A stretch of DNA of 64,000 bases from the NCBI RefSeq assembly GCF_014205765.1, contig NZ_JACIIZ010000018.1, forward strand, positions 112,496-176,495, written 5' to 3'. The notes under the pieces were generated by a model, which ran no database searches, had not been told where the DNA came from, and saw only the letters and a list, made by a program, of their open reading frames with translations. This document shows, piece after piece, positions 38,288-45,765 of the stretch; positions within the stretch are counted from its first letter, which is position 1; each line of letters opens with the position of its first letter. The translations under genes and the position numbers were made by a program. This DNA is from Nitrospirillum iridis. GTDB lineage: Bacteria > Pseudomonadota > Alphaproteobacteria > Azospirillales > Azospirillaceae.

Positions 38288-41143
38288 TCAGTAGTTGAAG
38301 CGGACGACCGCGGTGTAGCGGCGGTCGGCCATGAACCAGCTGCGACCGTACTGCTGGTCGCCATAGCCCATCAGCGTCTTGGTGACGCTGTTGGTTAGGT
38401 TCTGCCCCTCGACGGTCAGGGTGATGTAGTCGTTGAAGGTGTAGGACACCGACGCGTCCAGCTGACCGAAGCTGTCCGAGAAGATGGGCAGGTTGTACGT
38501 GACCGTCTGCCCGGCGGCGTTGGTGTAGGTGCCGTTGGTGCCGTTGGCGGTCGGGGTCAGCAGGTACTTGCTGCGCCAGGTCCAGGCCAGGCGGGCCGAG
38601 AACGGACCCTTCTCGTACATGCCGGTGACGTTGTAGTTGTACTTCGACAGCAGGTCCACCGGCAGGCCGGTGATGCGGTTGCCCAGCATGTCGTAGGACA
38701 GGTCGCCGGGGCTGCGGCTGTTGATGTAGGTGAAGTTGGCGTCGATGCCCAGCCCATCGAACGGCTGGGGCAGGAAGCTGAAGAACTTCTGCACGCCGAT
38801 TTCCGCACCCTTCACATAGGCCGGCGAGGCGTTGAAGTAGCCGCTGTAGGCCGCGGTCATCGTCTGGACCACCCCACCCGGCAGGGCGAAGGGCACATCC
38901 ACCGACGTCACGCCGTAGGAGATGTAGTCCTTGATCTGCTTATAGAAGCCGGCGACGTGGACCTGGCCGTCAGGCATGTACCATTCGGCCGAAACGTCCA
39001 GGTTGTTGGCCAGCTGGGGCTTCAGGTTCGGGTTGCCGGAGGTGGAGGTGGCGCCGGTGATCTGGTGGTTGGTGTTGGTGGTCAGGCTCAACGATCCCGA
39101 GGCGTTCAGGGCGTTGAAGCTGGGATTGGTCATCGACTGATAGGCCGCGAAGCGCAGATGCACATCGTCCTGCGGCATGAACTGGATGTTGAACGAGGGC
39201 AGGGCCATCAGGCTGTTGTGCCCGCCGGCGTTGGCGGAGTAGCCGCCCGGCAGGGTGCCGGTGGAAATCTCGCCGGTGGGCTGCTGAATGTAGCCTTCGC
39301 TGCTGTTCTCGTTGTTGACGATACGGACACCGAAGTTGCCGTTCATCTTCATGCCGAAGAGGTCATCGTCCCCGAAGCGGCTCATGATATAAGCCGATTC
39401 CGTGCGGGTCTTGGTGTGCGACAGGTTGGCCACGGTGTAGCTCAACGGGCCGGTGGTGTCGCCGGCCAAGCCGTACTTCTGGTGGATGGCCGCCAGATTC
39501 TCCGGATATCCTTCGGCCAGCGCCCACGACGGGAACACCGCCATGCCGGGCAAGGCGGTGCCGCCCCGGAAGAAGTTGCTGAAGCCCGATACGGTGACGT
39601 CGCCGGCGGCGGCGGTGCTCAGGTACTTGAAGGTGCTCGGGTCGTTAAAGGACGGGGTCAGGCCCGTCCAGTTATAACCCGAGACGTTGTCCTTCTCCGT
39701 CCGGTCGGCGAAGCGGGCGCCCACCTTGATCGACCGCAGGAAGCCCGTGTCGGAGACGTGATAGTCCGCATCCCCCGACCAGGCCAACTCGCGCCCGATG
39801 TGGTTTTCCAGGTGGTCCATGGTCGCGTACCAGATGTAACGCGACGGATCGGCCAATTGGGCAGGATTGCTGACCGTGATTGCGGGCAGGTCGCCGGCCA
39901 GGTTGATGCTGTAGCTGGGCACCGAGGTCTGCGAGAACAGATCGATGCGTTCCTGCTGCGACTGGGAGATCGCATACTGGAAGTCCGTCGTTAGGGTCAG
40001 ATTGGACGTGGGCGTCCACTTCATGCCCTGGGACAGGTCCGTGGTGACGTTGTGCTGGGTGGTCATTCCCGGGTTGGCAATCGCCGTGCTGCCGCCGGTT
40101 TCACCCGGCAGTTGCAGCGGATCCCAACCACTGGAACTCAATTGGCTGGAACTGATCAGGCCGCCGTTGCTGCCGAACACGCTGGTGCTGGTCGGCGAGA
40201 CGTTGACGGCGCTACCACCCTGGTTGTAGACGCCCGCTTCCTTCGAGGTGCTCCAGTAATCGGAGCGGAAGCCCGTCTGGTAGAAGGTCAGGTCGGCGTT
40301 GGGCGCCCATTGCAGGGCCTCATAGGCGCCGAGGCGCTTGCGGTCCAACGTGCCCGAGCGCCAGTCGAACCCGCCGGGGACGTAGACGCTCTTGCCATTG
40401 TAGGTCTGCGGGAAGTAGGGCTCGGCCTGAATGGTGTCGTGACGGGTGCTGATGTCGCTGTAGGCGACGTCGACCATGGCGCCGATCTCGCCGATGCCAG
40501 TCTGCCAGCGGTTGGCATACAGCAGCGAGCCGCCGGGCTTGGTCTGCCCGATGAAGTCGCCGTAGTTGGCGGAAACGGACGCGCCGAACGATTCATGATT
40601 GTAATCGAAGGGCATCTTGGTGCGCAGGTTGACCGACCCGCCGATGCCGCCCTCGATGATGTCGGGCGAACCGCTTTTGAGGACGTCGACGCCGGCCAGC
40701 AGTTCCGGCGGCACGTCTTCGAACAGCAGGGCGCGACCGCCGTTGGCGCTGAACGCTTCACGGCCATTCAGGGTGCTGCTGATCTGGCTGAGGCCACGCA
40801 CGGTGACGCCGCTGCCTTCCACGGAGTAGTGGTCAGGGTCGCCAACGGCGGCGAAATGGGTGATGGAGACGCCCGGCACGCGTTGCAGGACTTCCGTCAC
40901 GCTGTTGTCCGGCAACTTGCCGGCTTCGTCAGCCGAGATCGAGTCCAGGATCATGTCGGCGTTGGCTTTGCGCTTGGCCGCATCCGAAACGGCGAAGCGC
41001 TGCCCGGTGACGACGATTTCCTGCAAATCGTCATCGGCCGCGGCGGCTGCCTGGGCGAGCGAGGCGGCCGTCAGGGCGCCGAGAACCAGCACGGACGCAC
41101 CGGCCAGCACAAACGAACGATAGGAATTCTGGGGCCAACTCAT
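38288..41143 (-). CDS. TonB-dependent receptor 2 (TonB-Xanth-Caul type)
   Basis: 951 residues with a signal peptide ending LAQAAAA. 'DDDLQEIVVTGQRFA' is the TonB-box region; the plug (about 40-200) has 'VTEVLQRVPGVSITHFAAVGD', 'VRGLSQISSTLNGREAF' and 'IIEGGIGGSVNLRTKMPFDY'; the barrel ends YTAVVRFNY with a terminal Tyr. It is closer to receptor 3 (shared GDPDHYS.EGSGV, EPYFPQT, GR-LAW segments) than to receptor 1. It imports an oligosaccharide, probably from xyloglucan or a related plant glycan, with TonB/ExbBD energy. The promoter has paired LacI-type boxes like receptor 1. Confidence 0.95.
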   Translation of the reverse strand: MSWPQNSYRSFVLAGASVLVLGALTAASLAQAAAAADDDLQEIVVTGQRFAVSDAAKRKANADMILDSISADEAGKLPDNSVTEVLQRVPGVSITHFAAVGDPDHYSVEGSGVTVRGLSQISSTLNGREAFSANGGRALLFEDVPPELLAGVDVLKSGSPDIIEGGIGGSVNLRTKMPFDYNHESFGASVSANYGDFIGQTKPGGSLLYANRWQTGIGEIGAMVDVAYSDISTRHDTIQAEPYFPQTYNGKSVYVPGGFDWRSGTLDRKRLGAYEALQWAPNADLTFYQTGFRSDYWSTSKEAGVYNQGGSAVNVSPTSTSVFGSNGGLISSSQLSSSGWDPLQLPGETGGSTAIANPGMTTQHNVTTDLSQGMKWTPTSNLTLTTDFQYAISQSQQERIDLFSQTSVPSYSINLAGDLPAITVSNPAQLADPSRYIWYATMDHLENHIGRELAWSGDADYHVSDTGFLRSIKVGARFADRTEKDNVSGYNWTGLTPSFNDPSTFKYLSTAAAGDVTVSGFSNFFRGGTALPGMAVFPSWALAEGYPENLAAIHQKYGLAGDTTGPLSYTVANLSHTKTRTESAYIMSRFGDDDLFGMKMNGNFGVRIVNNENSSEGYIQQPTGEISTGTLPGGYSANAGGHNSLMALPSFNIQFMPQDDVHLRFAAYQSMTNPSFNALNASGSLSLTTNTNHQITGATSTSGNPNLKPQLANNLDVSAEWYMPDGQVHVAGFYKQIKDYISYGVTSVDVPFALPGGVVQTMTAAYSGYFNASPAYVKGAEIGVQKFFSFLPQPFDGLGIDANFTYINSRSPGDLSYDMLGNRITGLPVDLLSKYNYNVTGMYEKGPFSARLAWTWRSKYLLTPTANGTNGTYTNAAGQTVTYNLPIFSDSFGQLDASVSYTFNDYITLTVEGQNLTNSVTKTLMGYGDQQYGRSWFMADRRYTAVVRFNY

Positions 41144-41245
41144 GGCGTTTCCCTTCCCTGGATTATCTTTTGGGCGCGGGGGAAACCCACGCGCTATTTA
41201 CCCCGGTACGCTGCCCTTTAAGGCGTCACACCGTAGTCATATAAA

Positions 41246-41274
41246 TGCATATGGAGATTCATGCGGGTCTGCAA
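41246..41274 (-). promoter_or_regulatory. Promoter of TonB receptor 2
   Basis: On the minus strand TTGCAG (41274-41269), a 17-bp spacer and TATGCA (41251-41246), followed by TTTATATGAC as in receptor 1. Confidence 0.55.
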
Positions 41275-41282
41275 CGGCAGAA

Positions 41283-41317
41283 TGTTAGCGCTCACATGAA
41301 AAATGGTACCGGTCCCT
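41283..41317 (-). promoter_or_regulatory. Tandem LacI-type operators upstream of receptor 2
   Basis: TGTTAGCGCTCACA (41283-41296) and TGGTACCGGTCCCT (41304-41317), starts 21 bp apart and 8 bp from the -35: the same geometry as receptor 1. Confidence 0.6.
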
Positions 41318-41774
41318 TTCTTATCGGGTTGATTTTGGAAATCTGCCAATAATTTCAATATGTTCAATCAAAGGTATGTGTTGCATATCGGGCACAGGAG
41401 GCGCCCCCGGGGTCATCGGGCCCTATCCCAGGCGCCCGTCGTCGGTGACGCGCCAGCCCGTATCCTGATCAAATGGTCAGTCGTGACTTCGTTCGTGATA
41501 GGCGGATTCCTTGATGTTTCAGGAGGTCTAGCCACTGGAGTGGGGCGGCCTTTGTGCGAAGGCATTGCGGTGCGGCTCCCACGGTGCGCTGGTGGCTTCC
41601 GTGGCTGGTAGAGTGGGCCCCTTTCGTGCGCTCGCACGTAAAAATGGCGAAAAATACTTACCGAATAATCTTGCAACATTGTCCTTTATTGTGAGCGTGC
41701 GTCAGAACTTATGGGCATAATTGGATTATTTTAAAGTATTTGCATGGCTGCGCGAACGTATAAGAAATAAAAAA

Positions 41775-41825
41775 TGTGACCGCTACCACAAAAGACTTGC
41801 GTCGCTCCCAAATCCCGTAAATATG
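41775..41825 (+). promoter_or_regulatory. Promoter and operator of TonB receptor 3
   Basis: Operator TGTGACCGCTACCA (41775-41788) ends 8 bp before a TTGCGT -35 candidate (41797-41802); a TAAATATGAC-like -10 follows at 41818-41827. The spacing between operator and -35 is the same as for receptors 1 and 2. Confidence 0.5.
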
Positions 41826-41940
41826 ACAATTGCTACCGACTGCGATATCAACCCCGGCGAAGCGCGGGGACAGCGGAGCCCGTTTTGTTCCGGCTGATTT
41901 GTTGTGCCGGACTTAAGGAAACCTGAAGGGAGGTTTAGTC

Positions 41941-44838
41941 ATGGCCAAGAGTGTGGGCCGGCAGTCCTATGGACTGCTGGGTGGGGTTTCTTTGTTCGCG
42001 ATCCTGGTCACTGCGACCATTGGTCCAGCCTGGGCCCAGCAGGCGGGCCAAGCGGAAAGCCAATCCGGTTCAGCGGATGATGGCCTGCAAGAGATCGTCG
42101 TCACCGGTATGCGCAAGTCGGTGGAGGCCGCCGCCGCGCGCAAGGAGAAGGCTGAGCAGATCATCGACAGCGTCGTGGCCGACGACATTGGCAAGCTGCC
42201 GGACGCCAGCGTGACCGAGGTGCTGCAGCGCATCTCGGGCGTCACCATCAGCCACTACGCCGCCGCCGGCGACCCCGACCATTATTCGGCCGAGGGCAGC
42301 GGCGTCGCCATCCGTGGTCTGAGCCAAGTGAACAGTCTGCTGAACGGCCATGAGAGCTTCAGCGCCAGCAACGGCCGGGCGCTGAGCTTCGAGGACGTGC
42401 CGCCGGAACTGATGGCCGCCGTAGACGTCTATAAGAGCCAGTCCGCCAACCTGATCGAGGGCGGCATCGGCGGCACCGTCGATTTGCGCACCCACATGCC
42501 CTTCGATTTCGATGGCGAAAAGATCGCCGGCAGCCTCAAGGGCAACTATGGCGACTTCGCCAAGACGGCGAACCCCGAGGGGTCGCTGATGTACAGCAAC
42601 ACGTGGGAAACGCCCTACGGCCGCTTCGGCGCGTTGTTCGACGTCTCCTACTCGCACATCACCACACGGTCCGACACCATCCAGGTCGAGCCCTATTTCC
42701 CCCAGACCATCGACGGCGAGAAGGTCTACATCCCCGGCGGCGTGGATTGGCGCAGCACCACCTTCGACCGCAAGCGCACGGGCATGTACGGCGCCCTGCA
42801 GTGGGAGCCAACCAGCGACCTGGAGTTCCATGTCCGCGCCTTCCGGTCGCGCTACGACAACCAGTGGACCGAATACGGCGCCCTTGTGCAGAACGGTGCC
42901 GACGCCACGCCGGCGTCGGACGCCACCAACATCTACAACAGCAATGGCGCCTTGGTTTATACCTCGGATCTGCGGGCCTATAACTGGGACGCCATCACCC
43001 AGAACTATGGCGAAAACCCCATGGTGGCGGTGACCGACACGGCGGTGCAGAAGGGGCACTCCGTCACCGGCGACTATTCCGGTGGGTTCACCTGGACGCC
43101 GACCAACGACCTGAAGATCAGCAGCGACCTGCAGTTCGTGGACAGCAACGCCGCAAGCACGCGCTATGATCTGTACCTGTGGTCTTACATTCCGGGCTTC
43201 TCGCTGGATACCCGCAGCGGCATTCCGAAAATCTCCTCGACCTCCACCTCCAGCGCGACGAACGCCTCCAACTACGGTTGGTACGCGACCATGGACCATC
43301 GCGAGGAGCATGTGGGCCGCGAGTTGGCCTGGAACACCGATGCCGAGTACAAGGTCGGTGAGAGCGGCTGGTTGCGGGCCATCACCGGCGGCGTGCGCCT
43401 GACCCGCCGCACCGAGATGGACGCCGACAGCGGCTACAACTGGACGGCCCTGACGCCGTATTGGAACGGCTCCAGCGCCGCCACCTACGCCAGCACCACG
43501 CCGTCCAGCTACATCACGCTGAACAACTTCTCCAACTTTTTCCGGGGGATGACGACGCTGCCCAGCGCGCTCTATTTCCCGTCGGTGTCGATGGTCGAGT
43601 GCTATCCGGAGTGCCTGAGTTCGCTGCAGAAGGAAATCACCGGCAACACCGTCAGCGCTTCCAGCTTCAAGCCCTACCAGCGCAACAACCAGACCGAGAC
43701 CACCGAGACGGCTTATGTGATGGCCAAGTTCGCCGACGACACCCATCTGTTCGCGCCCATGAGCGGCAGCATCGGCGTGCGCATGGTTGGCAACCAGCAC
43801 AAGTACGACGGTTATGTCGACATGCCCGACCAGGAAGTTGTCTGGAACGGCAGCGAAGCCTATCTGGGCGGCGGTTATGAGAAGCGCACGGGCAGCAGCG
43901 CCGACTTCAACGTCCTGCCGTCCTTGAATGTGCAGTTCCTGCTGACGCCGCAAATCCACTGGCGCATCGCCCTGGGCCAGGCGCTGAACCGCCCGTCATT
44001 CAGCCAGATGAATCCGGGCACCCAGTTGTCGGCCGTCACCGACAGCACCCACAACATCACCGGCTGGGCCGGCGCCTACGGCGGCAACCCCAACCTGAAG
44101 GCGGAGAAGTCGGACCAGGCCGACACCTCGCTGGAATGGTACGGCAATGACGGCAGCGAGGCGCACCTGGCCCTATTCTACAAGGCGGTGCACAACTACA
44201 TCACCACCGGCGTGTTCTCCGAGAACTACAACGTCACCATGCCTGACGGCAGCACCCAGTCGGAGACCTTCCAGGTCACCGAGCCCTTCAACGGCTCGCT
44301 CGCCATCGCCAAGGGCTTCGAGATCGGCGGCCAGAAGTTCTTCGACTTCCTGCCCCATCCCTTCGACGGGTTCGGCCTGCAGGCCAACTTCACCTATGTC
44401 TACAGCAAGGCGCCCAGCGACATCGCCTACGACATGGACGGCAAGGCCATCACCGGCCTGCCCATGGATGGCATGTCGCGCTACAGCTACAACCTGATCG
44501 GCATGTACGAGAAGGGGCCGTATTCGCTGCGCCTGGCCTACAATTGGCGCAGCAAGTACCTGCTGGCGACGACCGCCAACGGCACCACCGGCAGCACCAC
44601 CATCACGGCACACGGCATCCAGTACGCCTACGCCCTGCCGGTGTTCAACGACGACTACGGCCAGTTGGACGGTTCCATCGAGTACAAGATCGACGACCAC
44701 TTCACCGTGTCGTTCGAGGCCACGAACCTGACCGACGCCGTGACGCACACCGTCATGGGTGTGGGCAGCCAGGAGGAGGGCCGCAGCTGGTTCGTCAACG
44801 ACCGGCGCTACATGATGGGCATCCGCTTCGCGTATTGA
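41941..44838 (+). CDS. TonB-dependent receptor 3 (TonB-Xanth-Caul type)
   Basis: 965 residues, GAAGGGAGG ribosome site, signal peptide ending GPAWAQQ. 'DDGLQEIVVTGMRKS' is the TonB-box region, the plug (about 50-205) contains 'VTEVLQRISGVTISHYAAAGD', 'IRGLSQVNSLLNGHESF' and 'LIEGGIGGTVDLRTHMPFD', and the barrel ends YMMGIRFAY. Receptor 2 is its nearest relative in the window and is divergently oriented. It has no halogenase partner. It probably imports oligosaccharides released outside the cell before GH35, GH31 and others act on them. Confidence 0.95.
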   Translation: MAKSVGRQSYGLLGGVSLFAILVTATIGPAWAQQAGQAESQSGSADDGLQEIVVTGMRKSVEAAAARKEKAEQIIDSVVADDIGKLPDASVTEVLQRISGVTISHYAAAGDPDHYSAEGSGVAIRGLSQVNSLLNGHESFSASNGRALSFEDVPPELMAAVDVYKSQSANLIEGGIGGTVDLRTHMPFDFDGEKIAGSLKGNYGDFAKTANPEGSLMYSNTWETPYGRFGALFDVSYSHITTRSDTIQVEPYFPQTIDGEKVYIPGGVDWRSTTFDRKRTGMYGALQWEPTSDLEFHVRAFRSRYDNQWTEYGALVQNGADATPASDATNIYNSNGALVYTSDLRAYNWDAITQNYGENPMVAVTDTAVQKGHSVTGDYSGGFTWTPTNDLKISSDLQFVDSNAASTRYDLYLWSYIPGFSLDTRSGIPKISSTSTSSATNASNYGWYATMDHREEHVGRELAWNTDAEYKVGESGWLRAITGGVRLTRRTEMDADSGYNWTALTPYWNGSSAATYASTTPSSYITLNNFSNFFRGMTTLPSALYFPSVSMVECYPECLSSLQKEITGNTVSASSFKPYQRNNQTETTETAYVMAKFADDTHLFAPMSGSIGVRMVGNQHKYDGYVDMPDQEVVWNGSEAYLGGGYEKRTGSSADFNVLPSLNVQFLLTPQIHWRIALGQALNRPSFSQMNPGTQLSAVTDSTHNITGWAGAYGGNPNLKAEKSDQADTSLEWYGNDGSEAHLALFYKAVHNYITTGVFSENYNVTMPDGSTQSETFQVTEPFNGSLAIAKGFEIGGQKFFDFLPHPFDGFGLQANFTYVYSKAPSDIAYDMDGKAITGLPMDGMSRYSYNLIGMYEKGPYSLRLAYNWRSKYLLATTANGTTGSTTITAHGIQYAYALPVFNDDYGQLDGSIEYKIDDHFTVSFEATNLTDAVTHTVMGVGSQEEGRSWFVNDRRYMMGIRFAY

Positions 44839-44859
44839 GCGGCGCCCGTATCCGCCAGG

Positions 44860-44893
44860 GGAAGGGGTGCCCCTAAAGGGGGGCGCCCCTTCC
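44860..44893. terminator. Terminator between convergent genes
   Basis: GGAAGGGGTGCC (44860-44871) pairs with GGCGCCCCTTCC (44882-44893) with one G-U pair; TATTTG follows. It serves receptor 3 on the plus strand and perhaps the isochorismatase-like gene on the minus strand. Confidence 0.75.
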
Positions 44894-45426
44894 TATTTGA
44901 TAAGGGCGACGACCTCGCGAAAACGGGGATGGTCCGCCGTTCCCAACCATTCGAACAACGCCATCTCGGTGGTGATGATGTCCGCGCCATGCCGTTCCAT
45001 GCGGCGCAGGCCCGCTGCCTTGTTGTCATGGGTGCGGGAGCCCACGGCGTCCGCCACCACGTGGACCCGTCGCCCACGATCCAGCAGGCCCAGCGCCGTC
45101 TGCAGTACGCAGACATGGGTTTCGCACCCCGCCAGCACGACCGCGTGATCCGGGGGCAGGCGCTCCAGCAACCCGGGTGCACGAGTGGCGTCGAAGGTCA
45201 TCTTCGCGATCACGGCGGCGGGATCGGGGGCGAGGTCCGGCACGGTGGCGCCCAGACCACGCGGGTTCTGTTCGGTGTACACGGCGGGTACGCCCAGCAG
45301 ACCGGCGGCCGTCAGCAGCCGGCGGGTGTTGGCGACCACGCCGGGCCCATCCTGGATCGCGGGGATCAACCGGGCCTGAAGGTCGATCACCACCAATGTG
45401 GCGGCGCTGGGGTTGATAGGGGGCAC
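44893..45426 (-). CDS. Isochorismatase-like cysteine hydrolase
   Basis: 177 residues if started at the GTG at 45426 (PPINPSAATLVVIDLQ); a TTG at 45492 with an AGGA upstream would add 22 basic residues that do not look like the family. The triad is visible: Asp in LVVIDLQ, Lys in AVIAKMTFDA, and Cys in GCETHVCVLQT. The family hydrolyses amides or vinyl ethers (nicotinamidase, YcaC-like enzymes); the substrate cannot be told. It is an isolated minus-strand gene in the middle of the glycan locus and may have nothing to do with it. Confidence 0.85.
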   Translation of the reverse strand: MPPINPSAATLVVIDLQARLIPAIQDGPGVVANTRRLLTAAGLLGVPAVYTEQNPRGLGATVPDLAPDPAAVIAKMTFDATRAPGLLERLPPDHAVVLAGCETHVCVLQTALGLLDRGRRVHVVADAVGSRTHDNKAAGLRRMERHGADIITTEMALFEWLGTADHPRFREVVALIK

Positions 45427-45562
45427 GGCTAGGCTTTTCGGCAGGTTTCGGGGGCGGCGGAACACTATGCGGTTGGCTGTCGAGTGGGGCAAGGCTGGCG
45501 GCTTTCCTGGATCCGCCGCGATTGGCTAGGCCAAAAGTAAGGGGCCCACGCTTCGGTGGATT

Positions 45563-45576
45563 TGTTAGCGGTATCA
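45563..45576 (+). promoter_or_regulatory. Upstream LacI-type operator of GH35
   Basis: TGTTAGCGGTATCA. It forms a 13-bp inverted repeat with the second operator at 45594-45607 (GTTAGCGGTATCA / TGATACCGCTAAC), with starts 31 bp apart, about three helical turns. Confidence 0.65.
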
Positions 45577-45587
45577 TTCATCCACGA

Positions 45588-45615
45588 TTGATTTGATACC
45601 GCTAACGCGTATGAT
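45588..45615 (+). promoter_or_regulatory. GH35 promoter with operator filling the spacer
   Basis: TTGATT (45588-45593), a 16-bp spacer and TATGAT (45610-45615). Operator TGATACCGCTAACG (45594-45607) fills the spacer, a classical repression position. Confidence 0.65.
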
Positions 45616-45639
45616 CACGCCCGCGCCGCCGTGATCATA
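45610..45639. repeat. 10-bp palindrome at the GH35 -10/start region
   Basis: TATGATCACG (45610-45619) and CGTGATCATA (45630-45639), perfect, 10 bases apart. The left arm includes the -10 hexamer. It may be a second regulator's site or a 5' mRNA hairpin. Confidence 0.6.
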
Positions 45640-45765
45640 TAAATGCGGTCCCGCCATGGTTGCTTGGGAACCTTGTGGTCGGTTCCCCGAAAAAATCTGA
45701 TATGGGCTTGGGAGGGCCTGCCGATGACAAGCGTTCTGGACACGTGCGTTCCGGACGGGGGCCTG

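Larger units (their letters stand above)
41144..41940. other. Divergent control region between TonB receptors 2 and 3
   Basis: 797 bp without a credible gene. The left end (41246-41317) is the receptor 2 promoter with two operators, the right end (41775-41825) the receptor 3 promoter with one. In between, 41380-41620 is GC-rich with no coding bias I trust, and 41640-41775 is strongly AT-rich. The receptor 3 leader from about 41830 to 41940 ends in GAAGGGAGG. Confidence 0.6.
45427..45765. other. Control region upstream of GH35
   Basis: 339 bp. It holds two inverted LacI-type operators, a promoter and a 10-bp palindrome (listed separately). 45640-45765 is the GH35 leader; an in-frame ATG at 45643 or 45724 could extend the protein but would bury the signal peptide. 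Confidence 0.55.

Noticed and set aside
41360..41611. 83-codon frame between receptors 2 and 3
   Set aside because: Arg/Gly-rich, no ribosome site, unlike any known small protein; treated as non-coding.
45643..45765. Longer GH35 start at 45643 or 45724
   Set aside because: Would place about 14-41 residues before a clear signal peptide that begins at 45766 with its own ribosome site.
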